Source: Hordeum vulgare subsp. vulgare
Lineage: Eukaryota > Streptophyta > Magnoliopsida > Poales > Poaceae
Reading direction: 5' to 3'
Assembly (NCBI RefSeq): GCF_904849725.1
Contig: NC_058518.1
Coordinates: 508,945,225-509,009,224 of the forward strand
DNA: 64,000 bases
A program made the position numbers and the translations under genes. How positions within the stretch are numbered: position 1 is the stretch's first letter; each line of letters begins with the position of its first letter. Below, one piece after another: positions 48,878 to 59,038 of this stretch. Below the pieces are notes generated by a model. The model saw only the letters and a program-made list of their open reading frames with translations. It ran no database searches and had not been told where the DNA came from.

Positions 48878-50383
48878 ATGGATCCCCCGGTCGCCGCCGC
48901 GCCCCCGCCCGCCGCCGCGCACGTCGCGCCCGCCCCCGCGCCGGCCCCGCCCGCCCAGGCCGCCGCCGCGCCAGCCCCGCCCGCCCCCGCCCCCGCCCCG
49001 CACGCCCCGACCACCGTGGCCGACGTGGTGGCGGCGACCCACGTCGGGGCCAAGCGGCGGCGGGCGGGCCTCGCACCGCCTCCTCCCGCCCCAGCCACTG
49101 CCGTGCCCGCCCCGGCCATCGTCCAGCCAGCCCCCGCGAAGAAGAGCCGGCCGAAGGTCTCCTCGCGTGGGCCGCGAGGGGCTTCCTCGAAGGCCGCCGG
49201 CGCATCCCCGAAGCGGAAGAAGGTCGCGGCGCGGAAGAAGCCCGCGCCCCCGGTCGTCGCCGTCGCCGAACCTCCTCCCGCCGCGCACGAGGTGTTCGAG
49301 GAAATGGCAAACCCAACCTCGTTCATGGACCTCCTTCAAGACGCGGAGGTGGACCTCGGGGCTCCGCCTCTAGAACCCTTTGGTGAGGAGGTTGGAGAAG
49401 ATGAGGAGGATGAAGGGGATGACGAGGAGGAGGTGGCCGAGATAGGGGAGGAGGCATTCACCGCCGCTTCCCGCCCACACGCGCGGTCGACAAACTACAC
49501 CGAAGCGGAAGATATCCTCTTGGTTCGTGCTTGGGCATCTGTGGGGATGGATGCAACCACCGGCACCGATCAAACCGGTAAAAGGTATTGGCACAGGATC
49601 GAGGACAACTATTGTAGGATCAAGCCGAAGAATTGTGGGTTCCTCTCTCGCAGTTACCGGTCGCTTCAAGGCCGGTGGGATTTGATGAAGCCCACTTGTG
49701 CTCATTGGAGTGCGGCCATGGACCAAGTGAGGGATGCACCACCTAGTGGAACCGTGGAGAGTGACTATGTGAGTACATATCTCTTCACTATTTTGATTAT
49801 GTGTGTGTACTATGTGGGTTCTTATGTGATTATGTGTGGTTGATAGGAGATAATTGCCGGCATGAGGTACGAGGAGATGGCCGCTTCCAAGGGCAAGCTA
49901 TTCCCATTTAAGCATGCTTGGGCAATTCTTCAAACCTTTGACAAGTGGAAGTTGAGGGATCAAGAGACCACACCCAAAAAGTCGGCAATGCTTAGGATGG
50001 ATGATAGTGAAGATGAGGAGAAGGAGAGGAACTTGGGCAAGCCCGAGGGAACCAAGAAGAGCAAGCAAAGGGTGGAGATGGAAGGAGAGGCATCAAGCCT
50101 AAGGGAGAAGATGGAGCAAATGATGAAGGTAAGAGAGGAATTGACAAGGAAGACATTGGAGACGAAGATTCTTATCACCGAGAAGAAGAAAGAGGTCAAG
50201 CTTGCACAAGTTGAAGCAAAACGTGAAGAAGCAAAGCGCAAGGCCGACTTGGAGGAGAGGATGATCAAGGTGAAAGAGTCAAAGGTATGGAAAGAACTCA
50301 TGGTGGAAGAGAAGGAGCACATGATGATGTCCAAGAAGGACATGGATGAAGAACAACTGCAATGGTGGAAGGACTACAAGTAG
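48878..50383 (+). CDS. Harbinger ORF1: Myb/SANT-like protein with NAM-associated C-terminal domain, 475 aa
   Basis: DNA-binding partner protein of PIF/Pong-type transposases. Exon 1 is 48878-49768 and exon 2 is 49847-50383 (GT-AG intron of 78 bp, phase 0). The start ATG sits in gccgccATGG. The first 140 residues are Pro/Ala-rich with basic patches (KKSRPK, KRKKVAARKK). An acidic run (EEVGEDEEDEGDDEEE) precedes a Myb/trihelix-like domain with SRSYRSLQGRWDLMKP. After the intron, KHAWAILQTFDKWKLRDQ opens the NAM-associated domain, which ends in a long charged coiled coil (SSLREKMEQMMKVREELTRK to the end). The frame is intact. Annotation pipelines often label such genes glutathione S-transferase T3-like or NAM-associated; the element ends show its origin. 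Confidence 0.85.
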
Positions 50384-50702
50384 GACATCGCAGAGAGGAA
50401 GAGGATATTCCGTGGTGCGTCCTCTACTTTTCGAGGTGACACTCCGATGAGTGGTGGTGGCGATGGCGGTGTGGATGACTCCAATGGAGGTGCTTGATGG
50501 ACGTGCAAGTGGTCTAGGAAATGGCGCCAAGTGCAACTTTTTGGTGATGGTGCCGATGAGAGGGAGAAGATGATGATTGTGTGATGTAAAAACTATTAAA
50601 CCATGCATCAATGATTTTTATTTCCGTGTTTGTTTGAAGGTTTATTATGTTTGTCTTGTGAAAATTATGCAATGCCAAATGACAGTTTTAAGGTTTGAGG
50701 TT

Positions 50703-50789
50703 GGGGCAAAGACTAGAACCCTCAAACCCAACCCTTATAACGGATTATCCGTTATAAGGGTTGGGTTTGAGGGTTCTAGTCTTTGCCCC
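50703..50789. repeat. Perfect 42-bp palindrome with 3-bp loop
   Basis: Arms 50703-50744 and 50748-50789 are exact complements around tta. Each arm includes agaaccctcaaaccc, the same word found in the ends of the host Harbinger element. It lies in the 3' subterminal region. Confidence 0.95.
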
Positions 50790-51085
50790 TGTTTTTCAAC
50801 CCTTAAAAGTGTCAAAAATGTGCAATTCTCAACCCTTAAAACTGGTTTTTGTTTTAAGGATTTGAGGGTTCTACTAGACATGCTCTAACAATTGTTCATC
50901 AAACAATGCTAATGATGTCAAATAACTGAAAATGATAAATAAAGTGGAGGTCGCATCACCTGGCCAAACTTGACCTGCATCTTGCCTACTGTTCCAAACC
51001 ACACAAATCCGCCGCCAACATCAATTCTGACCCTCCGAGCATAACGGTTACATGCATGAGTGTGGAAGGAGAGCTCGATTTGTAA

Positions 51086-51772
51086 GATTTATTTTTTCTG
51101 ATGCATAAACTTTTATCCAGGAATATTTATGGAACTCTGGATTTAACTATTTGGCTGTATGCATCACTCGATGCAGAGGCCGGGGCTTTGCCTCCTTTTC
51201 TAAAAAAAACTATTCTATGTCTTCTGTTTAATTAAGTACCTAGATATCTTGATAATGTATGAAGAATAGCTAGAAACTAGAAATCCATGTGAAATCTCGG
51301 GGTAGTCGATGTGTGGTAGATGACAATTATTAGAGCGATGTTTCTTCTCTTTAGCTCTTCACTTTAGCTATGTATTCTTATGATGGATGGAGATCGAACT
51401 AACTTTCGGTGTGTGTGCATATATATATATTTTCTCAGATACACAACACTACATGAGATTCCTACAAGGTACAACTGGGGCTTTTTATGTTGCCCGAATA
51501 AATTATACGCGGTCTTCTTCTGTATTGTGTTCTAAAAAAACCACGCCTTCCAATAAAAATGCTGCTACAAGTTCTAAAAAAGCTATGCCTTCCAATAAAA
51601 ATGGTGCAACAAAGATGGCATGCCTTCCAATTATACGAGGTACGTACGCGTTATAGGGAGTCGGAAGGGTACCCTAGCTCTCGTTGCTACTCCATGCATA
51701 AGAGACCCCCGGCCGGCGGCCAAAGCCGTACGTACAAGACACAAATAATCTCGACGTGTCGACCACGGCGCG
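51086..51772. other. Intergenic DNA and upstream region of RING copy 2
   Basis: Includes a triplicated short word, ccttccaat(a/t)aaaaatg(c/g)tgc, at about 51547-51610. No gene is seen. A tatatatata run at 51420 is remote from the start codon. Confidence 0.4.
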
Positions 51773-52282
51773 ATGGACGACGAGTCGCTGCTTGCCATCG
51801 TCGCATTTTGCACTCTCGGGCTGCCCTGGGTGCTTGCCATCTTCGCCGCCTGCTGGCGCTGCGCCGCCTGCTGCTGTTGCGGACCGGAGGCGGCCGCGCG
51901 TCTAAGTCGGAGCGACACGTCGCTGCCGTCGCCCAGGCCGCCGGTCGTTGCCGCCGCCGCAGGTCCGAGTCGAAGGGACGACGGAGCGCCCACGCTGGAG
52001 CCGGTCGTGGCGGAGAAGCCACCGCAGCTGGGGTACTTCCTGTATTCCGTGGCCGGCGTCGCCGAGGAGGAGGACGGGGCATCGGAGAAGGTTTGCGCGA
52101 TCTGCCTCGACGAGCTGGTGGACGGGATGGAGTGCAGCAAGGTGCCGGCGTGCGGGCACGTGTACTGCCGGGACTGCATCGCGCTGTGGATGAGGAACCG
52201 GACCACCTGCCCGCTGTGCAGGGAGCTCATCGTCATCGTGCCGGGGGCAGAGCCGCTCTCGGCTGCCGAGGAGATGGTCTAG
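51773..52282 (+). CDS. Short membrane RING finger protein, copy 2, C3HC4 type, 169 aa
   Basis: Putative E3 ligase related to the RING genes at 45553, 55842 and 59039. A hydrophobic segment (6-27) is followed by a cysteine cluster (WRCAACCCC, 28-36) that could be palmitoylated. The motif GYFLYS is at 87-92. RING ligands are C108, C111, C127, H129, C132, C135, C146, C149: the fifth ligand is Cys, not His, giving a C3HC4 set where the paralogues at 45553 and 55842 have C3H2C3. The Pro before Trp of the E2-contact segment is also Leu here (ALW). The C-terminal PLSAAEEMV matches the end of copy 3. Single exon, intact. Confidence 0.88.
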   Translation: MDDESLLAIVAFCTLGLPWVLAIFAACWRCAACCCCGPEAAARLSRSDTSLPSPRPPVVAAAAGPSRRDDGAPTLEPVVAEKPPQLGYFLYSVAGVAEEEDGASEKVCAICLDELVDGMECSKVPACGHVYCRDCIALWMRNRTTCPLCRELIVIVPGAEPLSAAEEMV

Positions 52283-52568
52283 CTAGCTAGGAGAGAAAGC
52301 ATCCGGTGGAACAAGCTGGGGTGCAAACGTAAGGAATTTCTTTTGTCAGCCTATATATATATGCCAATAACCCTTAAAGCAACGGTACTAAAAAAAGACA
52401 CCAAAGATGATTCTTCTGGAAATTCCACAAGCCGGATCTCCAGACAAGATGATAATGTTACTTTGTTGTCATTGCAGAAGAAAATGAATTTGTTTCTATC
52501 TTGCACCCCTTTTTTTTATATCTAGTCCCTAATAGTAGGAACACTCCCAATGCATGATTCTTAACTGA

Positions 52569-52733
52569 TACTCCCTCCGATTCCTAAATATAAGTCTTTT
52601 AAGAGATTTTGCTAGGAGTCTACATACGGAATAGAATGAGTGAATCTACACTCTAAAGTATGTCTATATACATCCGCATATAGTATATTAGTAAAATCTC
52701 TAGAAAAACTTATATTTAGGAACGGAGGGAGTA
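52569..52733. mobile_element. Stowaway-type MITE (165 bp)
   Basis: tactccctccgattcctaaa to aggaacggagggagta, core in inverted orientation relative to 4799. Confidence 0.88.
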
Positions 52734-52799
52734 TATAGCATTTGCTAGGGCGTTTGGATCATCTTTGTTGGGCTAAGCACTTGTGCCTTAGTTAACTTA

Positions 52800-53783
52800 G
52801 GGCGTGTTTGGTTGCCTAGGTGGCTCTAGCCTGCATCGTATGGGGCATCCTGGATGAGCCTGGCCTGTTTGAGTGGATGCAGGGATGGGGTGAGATGAGT
52901 GTTTGGTTGATTGCATGATACGGATGCACCAGAGATGTTATACATGACAGATGTTGTTTGGTAGGCTGAATTGGGCTTAATTATTTCCAGTAAAAATTGA
53001 GCTTAATTATGTAACGGGGGGAGGGAGGGAGGGGGTGGCCGCGGGATGGCTCGGCGCGGGGAGGGAGGAGGTGGCCGCGGGCTGGCTGTGGCGGGGGGCT
53101 CGCCACGGGGACGGAGGGGGTGGCCGCGGGATGGCTCTAGCAGGTGGCTCGCCGCGGGGAGGGGCGCCACGGTGGGGGAGAGGGGCGGCGTCGGTGTTGG
53201 GGAAGGAGGGTGGCCGCGGGCTGGCTGAGGCGGGAGGGCTCGCCGCAGGGAGGGAGGGGGTGGCCGCGAGCTGGCTCTGGCCGTGGGGCTCGCCGCAGGG
53301 AGGGGGCGTTGTGGTGGGGGAGAGGGGTGGCGCCGGTGGTGGGGAAGGAGGGTGGCCGCGGGCTCGCTGAGGCGGGAGGGCTCGCCGCAGGGAGGGAGGG
53401 GGTGGCCGCGAGCTGGCTCTGGCCGTGGGGCTCGCCGCAGGGAGGGGCGTTGCGGTGGGGGAGAGGGGTGGCGCCGGTGGTGAGGAAGGGGCTGGCATGG
53501 CGGCGCGTAGACTCGTGGCCCAGTGAAAGGCATGGAGGAGCGACATCATCCTCCGGCGAGGACGACGACGGCGGAGTGGTGGGCTGCATCGCGGGTGCAG
53601 GCAAAAGGCAAGAACGAGCCTGCATGAAAGAAACGCTCCGATCCTGCGTTTCCCTCAGCCTGGCTGGGAGGCCTCTTTTTGCATCGACTGGGCCAGGCTG
53701 AGAAGACCATGCAGCCAACCAAACATGGGCCATTTTACATCTCGGATGCAAGCCAGGTGCGAGCCACCCAACCAAACACACCC
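52800..53783. mobile_element. TIR element with GC-rich internal repeats, 984 bp
   Basis: Starts GGGCGTGTTTGGTTG and ends in the near complement (CCAAACACACCC), with TTA on both sides (52797-52799, 53784-53786), as in PIF/Harbinger-type elements. The middle (about 53020-53520) is very GC-rich and built of repeats. ggaaggagggtggccgcggg is at 53201 and 53343, a 142-bp period, with partial copies around. Long frames on both strands here are composition artefacts. Confidence 0.75.
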
Positions 53784-53920
53784 TTAGCCAAACTCATGTC
53801 AACATGATTGATTAATTTACACGTAAATTAAACACCCTTGAACCTTGGTAATCAACCCAACACAAATTAAGTTTTCCCATGTGGCCTTCAAACCCAACCA
53901 GGAGCGAGCAAGAGCAATTA

Positions 53921-54118
53921 CGCAACCCGTCCCAAATTAGTTGACTCAGATTTGTCTAGATACAAATGCCTCTAGCATTAAACCGTGTCTAGGTTGTTTG
54001 GGACGGAGGGAATATATATTATATTTCATCTGTTTCAAAATAAGTGTCTTAATGTGGTAAAGTTTTATACTAAAACTAGTATAAAGTTAAGACATTTATT
54101 TTAGAACAGAGAAAGTAT
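53921..54118. mobile_element. Two adjacent Stowaway-like MITEs
   Basis: The first runs from about 53931 (cgtcccaaattagttgactc) to gggacggaggga at about 54010. The second is about 54020 to 54118 (catctgtttcaaaataagtg to ttttagaacagagaaagta). Confidence 0.55.
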
Positions 54119-54254
54119 AAAATTCCTAAAGTATGTTGTTAGCCTGTTTGGGGCGCCTTTGCAAAATCATACCCGCAGGGAAGCATATCTTGCGTACGTT
54201 CTCCAACCAAAATGAAGTACAGTCTTAGGTAATTTGGGTACAGTCTTTGCTCAT

Positions 54255-54386
54255 AAAGATTTCACTAGGGAAGTACATTCGGAACAAAATGAATGAATGC
54301 ACACTTTAAAGTATATCTATATACATTCGTATATAGTATTCAAGTAATACATTTAAAAAGACTCATATTTATGAACAGAGGGAGTA
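54255..54386. mobile_element. Partial Stowaway-type MITE
   Basis: Left end degenerate; right end tatttatgaacagagggagta is clear, with the family core between. Confidence 0.6.
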
Positions 54387-54756
54387 CATGCTTGCAAAAA
54401 AAGACAAAAAGTGATCACGTTGTCTTATATTCTTTCATTTCGAAAATTCAAAATGGTTTGTACCTTTAATCGCCAGATCAACTCAAAACTCGTTTTCAAC
54501 ATTAAATCTGCCGCGGTGAGATATTCAAAACTAAATCTCATATTGGTATGTTTCCATCGTAATTCACCAGGTTAAATCGATAGTTTTTTCACTCCTGTTC
54601 AATCGGTAGTCCCATAGGTGAAAAAAAGGTTTTATGTATTAACGTTATACTAATTGGATACGTAAAAAAAATAGTTCCATGTGTTCTAATGTATTGATGC
54701 TTAATTTCTGGTGCTGCAGGTACAGCTGAATAGTTTGAAAGTGGATACATTTCTTC

Positions 54757-54916
54757 TACTTCTTTCGTTCCTAAATATAAGTCATTTTAGAGATTTCACT
54801 ATGAACTACATACGTAACGAAATGAGTGAACTTACATTTTAAAATATATCTATATACATCCATATGTAGTTTACCGTAGAATCTTTAAAAAGTTTGAATT
54901 TAGAAACGAAGGAGTA
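54757..54916. mobile_element. Stowaway-type MITE (160 bp)
   Basis: tacttctttcgttcctaaat to tagaaacgaaggagta. Confidence 0.8.
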
Positions 54917-55216
54917 GTAAACATGAACGTGGTCGATGGGCTTTGCCGAAGCAGCTCTCGCTAGACCGACGGCAGGAGACACGTGGTCGGCTGTAACAAG
55001 GGCTGATCCTAATATTTTGGGGGCCCGGGCAAAACTACTACACGGGGCTTGTCAATACATGTATCGGATTCTAACACCCAACTCATAAATCTGAATATTA
55101 TCTATCCTAACTGTGTCCCATCAAGCAATTATCAATGCTTATATATTTCAACAAAAGGAAGAAGCAATATTGATCGTCATTTATAAATATTGTTATTTCT
55201 ACCAATCAATGTATGA

Positions 55217-55379
55217 TACTCCCTCCGTTTCTAAATATAAGACCTTTTAGAGATTGTACTATAAACTACATACGAATGTACGTAGACATATTTTGAAGTA
55301 TAGATTCACTCATTTTGCTCCGTATGTAGTCTTCTAGTAAAATATCTAAAAGATCTTATATTTTGAAACGGAGGGAGTA
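55217..55379. mobile_element. Stowaway-type MITE (163 bp)
   Basis: tactccctccgtttctaaat to gaaacggagggagta, well preserved. Confidence 0.88.
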
Positions 55380-55841
55380 ATAAATATTTGTCAATCATCA
55401 TGGCAAAAGTGCAGGCATATGTTACGGGAGTCGTACCTTCTCAGATTCTCCCTAGTTGACTGATTATATTTCTTGCAAGGATCAAGCGGAAGGATCAAAT
55501 AAATATTGAATTACTCAAATAAATATATACCTATGGTCATGGCAAAACGGAGTGCATATGCTTTTTCGCCGCAAGAAATACTAGTAAGTTGCAGTTTGAC
55601 AATATTGCGTGAGATTGCTACAAAAGTGCAGACGCTGTTTTCCGTTCCAGATAGAGATCGAGTTAACATGTGAGTCCACCTACGTACAATCGGATCGATC
55701 AAGAGCACCGGCCGTCGTTGCCGATTATATATATACGTACGTACGTACCTACTCCTAGAAAGAAATCTCGTACGTCCCGATCGATCGACCAGGCTAGCTA
55801 TAGGTAGGGCATCCCCCGGCCGGCTCTCGTGTACCTAAGGA

Positions 55842-56321
55842 ATGACCACGACGATATCGACGGCCGTCGGGCCGGACAACATTCCCGGCATTTTACTAGT
55901 TATCATTTATACCCTCGGGCCATTTGTTACGGCCGCCTTCCTAATCTGGTGCTGCGACCGCGTACCAGAGACGGCGGAACAAGGATATAACGCGGCCGCC
56001 GCGGGTACAAGGAGCCGCACGACGGCCGGCTCGCCGGCGCGGGTCATGGAGCCGCAGCAGCTGGCCTACTTCTCGTACCCTGCCGGCACCGAGGCGGATG
56101 GCGGAAAAAGGACGGCGAGGGCGTCGGTGGTGGTGTGCGCGATCTGCCTGGAGGCGCTGGTGGGCGGGGCGGAGTGCAGCGAGGTGCCGGCGTGCCGGCA
56201 CGTCTTCCACCGGGGCTGCCTCGTGCCGTGGATGAAGAGCAACAGCACCTGCCCGCTCTGCAGGAGGCCTTTCGTGCCGGGGTCGTCACAACCACTCTCT
56301 GCTGCCGCGGCCATGGTTTAG
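55842..56321 (+). CDS. Short membrane RING-H2 finger protein, copy 3, 159 aa
   Basis: Putative membrane E3 ligase, intact single exon. A hydrophobic segment (14-38) and WCC precede a Thr/Ala linker, the motif AYFSYP (75-80), and a RING-H2 with C99, C102, C118, H120, H123, C126, C137, C140. VPW supplies the E2-contact Trp. The C terminus PLSAAAAMV matches copies 2 and 4. A TATA run (attatatatatacg) lies near 55725, about 115 bp upstream. The 150 bp before it is nearly repeated upstream of copy 4, so copies 3 and 4 arose by tandem duplication that included the promoter. Confidence 0.88.
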   Translation: MTTTISTAVGPDNIPGILLVIIYTLGPFVTAAFLIWCCDRVPETAEQGYNAAAAGTRSRTTAGSPARVMEPQQLAYFSYPAGTEADGGKRTARASVVVCAICLEALVGGAECSEVPACRHVFHRGCLVPWMKSNSTCPLCRRPFVPGSSQPLSAAAAMV

Positions 56322-57083
56322 CTTAAATAGGGCTAGTTCAATTGTATACAAGGATGGTGGTGCAACAACTTTGCCTTCTTTTTAATGTTGGAGTCTTATT
56401 ACTTCTGGCAGGGTTTGTGTCTTGTGTATTTGTGTGGATGACTTATATTAGGTTGAAGATTGTTTGGTGTTGTTTGTTGTAGTGTTTGTCTAGCAGTCAT
56501 TCATTGTGGTCTTCTCTATAGTGCTTGTTTCGACCTAGTCTTGAACTTGTAGAGTTGAAAATCTCTCATTCTATCAATGTATCGACATGCAAGCTTTGCA
56601 TTTTCTCGAAAACTAATTGAAGCATCTATTCTACGGAATTTATAATAAACGACCACACTAATTGGCTTCCGGTTTTTGCAATAGATCGGAATACTCCCCA
56701 GGGCAATCCCCTCCTCTCATTACATGCATGTGTGCATGCATATTAAAAATCCCTTCTTCCGTGTGCACTTTTTTTTCTCTTTCTAACTACATGCATGTAT
56801 AAATAGACAACTGATGATATCATTTTATATTCTTTCATTTCAGGAAGTCAAAATGATTTTCAGCTCAAATCATTGGTTTGATTCAAATCCGTTTTTGACA
56901 CTAAATCTATCGCAATGCGATCTTTAAAAGTAGATCTCATATTGACATGTTTCGACCACTTTTATCAGATCAAAAGTGACAAGGCCTAGCAATATAATTT
57001 ACCATGCAATATATAAGTTACCGTGATATTAACACTATAGTTACTGGGGCATAAAATGATTCTACATGGCATGAGCAACCTGA
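56322..57083. other. 3' flank of RING copy 3 and duplicated intergenic segment
   Basis: About 56815-56960 resembles 54420-54560 (tatattctttcatttc, then aaatct(a/g)(c/t)cgc and atctcatattg). This supports a duplicated block around the RING genes. Confidence 0.5.
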
Positions 57084-57313
57084 TAACTATGACCAGTGCA
57101 GACTGGTAATTATAACATGAGTAGTCCGATAACTTCAGTATGAACAGCTAGGTAACTATAGCATGAGGAGCTTAATAAGTTCAGCATGACTAGCCTGGTA
57201 AATTTAGCATGAACAACATGATACCTATAACATGAACATCATGATAACTTCAGCATAAATATGCTAGTAACTTCAATATGAGCAGCATGCTAACTTCAAT
57301 ATGAACAATAGTT
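57084..57313. repeat. 23-bp minisatellite, 10 units without indels
   Basis: Units start at 57084 and every 23 bp to 57291, each opening taact(a/t)(t/c)a or a variant. Approximate unit: taactt(c/t)agcatgaacagcctg. Units diverge by substitution only; the period is never broken. Diverged partial copies flank both sides. Confidence 0.9.
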
Positions 57314-57420
57314 GTCTCATGTTGATAACTATAGAACGGACAACTGGTAAATATAGTTGTCTATGTTGATCATTGTTGCATGGGCATGTGTCCCGTCCCC
57401 TTATCCACAACGAAGACGAT

Positions 57421-58310
57421 AAGAACTCAAGACCTCCAATGTACGCAATTCCTCAAAACATGCTTTTGCTCCACTTTATATATAAAGCAACAATCGCAAC
57501 GCACGACCGAATAATACAAGATGGCGAGGTAAAATACAACGCCAATCCCAAGATAAGCGGATCACACAGAACGCAAGCGACTATGCTATCGACAAAGTAC
57601 ATTGGAAGAACATAATACATCGCTACACTACGCCCTTAACACTAAAGTTCCCCGACAACGCCCTCAAGGGGGGGGGGGGACGCAAAGTGTCGCTGCTGGC
57701 AAATCCAGAAGGTAGAAAGGTCTTCGCTCAAAACCGTGACACGGAGAGGAGCACCACAACAACGTCTTCAAGAAGATAACGATGCCCCGAGTATCGCCGT
57801 CGTCGGCAAAAAAATCATGAAGCTTTCACTCAAGAGCTCCCCCGTGCCACCACGAGGTCTTCAGGACAAGTGCGACAAGATCAAACCCGCAGGTCTGGAT
57901 CAGGGCGACGCCACTGTCAAGACAAGATACGTGCCCGGGCCACCATCGATATACCTCCTGCAGCCACACGACCAAGAGGAAAAGCCACCATGGCCGACAT
58001 GGTGCTCGCCGGACAGCGAACCAAGCGGACCACCCTTCGGAGCCGCCACCCCGACATCCATGTCCGAGCCACCACCCATCATCCGCATCACGGTGCACCA
58101 ACTACGGAGGAAGAGTAAAAGAGGCCTCCTTTCACTCCTAGCCCGACATCAATTATGAAGTGTGGGTCGATGCCTCCATCGTAGGAGGCTTCCACACCTG
58201 CGTCGCCAGCCAGTCCCGTTGGACCGGGGGGAACACAACCCAGTGCGTGCCGACGGCTGTCACCGAGCACTCTCGCGCGACACCAAGCCCGTGGTCAACT
58301 ACACCGATGT
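57421..58310 (-). mobile_element. 5'-truncated LINE 3' region (tentative)
   Basis: On the minus strand this reads as a GC-moderate stretch ending near a CTTTATATATAAAGTGGAG stem and AAAAGC, which resembles the 3' ends of Triticeae LINEs. No reverse transcriptase is present. Plus-strand frames here have no recognisable domain. Confidence 0.4.
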
Positions 58311-58338
58311 TTTAATGTATTATATGCGACATGTCAAA

Positions 58339-58456
58339 TACTCCCATCAGTTCGGAATTACTTGTCACATAAATGAATAAAAATAAAAATATCTAGAATT
58401 AAAATATATTTAGATACATCCATTCCAATGACAAGAATTTTCGGATAGAGGGAGTA
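58339..58456. mobile_element. Stowaway-type MITE, short family
   Basis: tactcccatcagttcggaat to ttttcggatagagggagta. Confidence 0.75.
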
Positions 58457-58842
58457 ATATATTTGGTTCGAAAATGTTAGTGTGCCAAATTGATGCGTAT
58501 CTTGGTGCTGCAGCTACAGCCGAATAGTTTTAAAGTAGATAAATTTTCTTCTAGTAGACATGAACGTATCCTAGCTAGCCTGGTTGGTCGCTGGGGTCTG
58601 CCAAAGAAGCTCTCGACCAGAACGATGGCAGGAGACGCGTTTCAAGTTTTGTAACCCAAAACTTGGAATGTTTGGCAAATATATTTTTCCCCACAAGAAA
58701 TAGTAAGTTGACGATACTACGTGTGAGATTGCTATAAAAGTGCCGAAGCTGTTTTCCGTTCCAGATACTGATCGAGTTAACATGTGACGACTCCACCTAC
58801 AATAATCGGATCGATCGAGCACCGGCTGTTGTTGCTGATATA

Positions 58843-58958
58843 TACTCCCTCCGTTCGAAAATACTTGTCCTAGAGATGAATGTATCTAGACTTATTTTAA
58901 TTATAGATACATCCATTATTTACATTTTTAGGATAAGTACTTCCGGACGAAGGTAGTA
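58843..58958. mobile_element. Stowaway-type MITE, short family, in the upstream region of RING copy 4
   Basis: tactccctccgttcgaaaat to ttccggacgaaggtagta. It separates the duplicated promoter block (58,720-58,842) from the copy 4 start codon. Confidence 0.8.
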
Positions 58959-59038
58959 CTTACTACGTATGTGCTCCTTATTATTGCCAAGAACGAAATC
59001 TCAGCACAAAAACAGGCGGCGCGATCGACCAGACGGCG

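Larger units (their letters stand above)
48629..50885 (+). mobile_element. PIF/Harbinger element carrying only ORF1, 2,257 bp
   Basis: Ends GAGCAAGTCTAGTAGAACCC and its near complement, flanked by TAA on both sides (48626-48628, 50886-50888). It contains a two-exon Myb-like/NAM-associated gene but no DDE transposase, so it would need a transposase from elsewhere. Confidence 0.85.
48510..51085 (-). pseudogene. Degenerate second copy of ASN intron 1, split by a Harbinger element
   Basis: The flanks of the Harbinger element (48510-48628 and 50886-51085) resemble the asparagine synthetase intron 1 region at about 41640-42010 in the same order. Shared words include gagtatgtccacac versus gaatatgtccacat, aaatgataaataaag versus aaatggtaaataaag, ccacacaaatccgccgccaac versus ccgcacaaatccgccgccaac, and gagagctcgat next to the exon 1 border. 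No exon is intact. Confidence 0.7.

Noticed and set aside
53003..53781. Proline-rich and glycine-rich frames in the GC-rich element
   Set aside because: Produced by the 142-bp repeat; frames on both strands are equally open and end at element borders.
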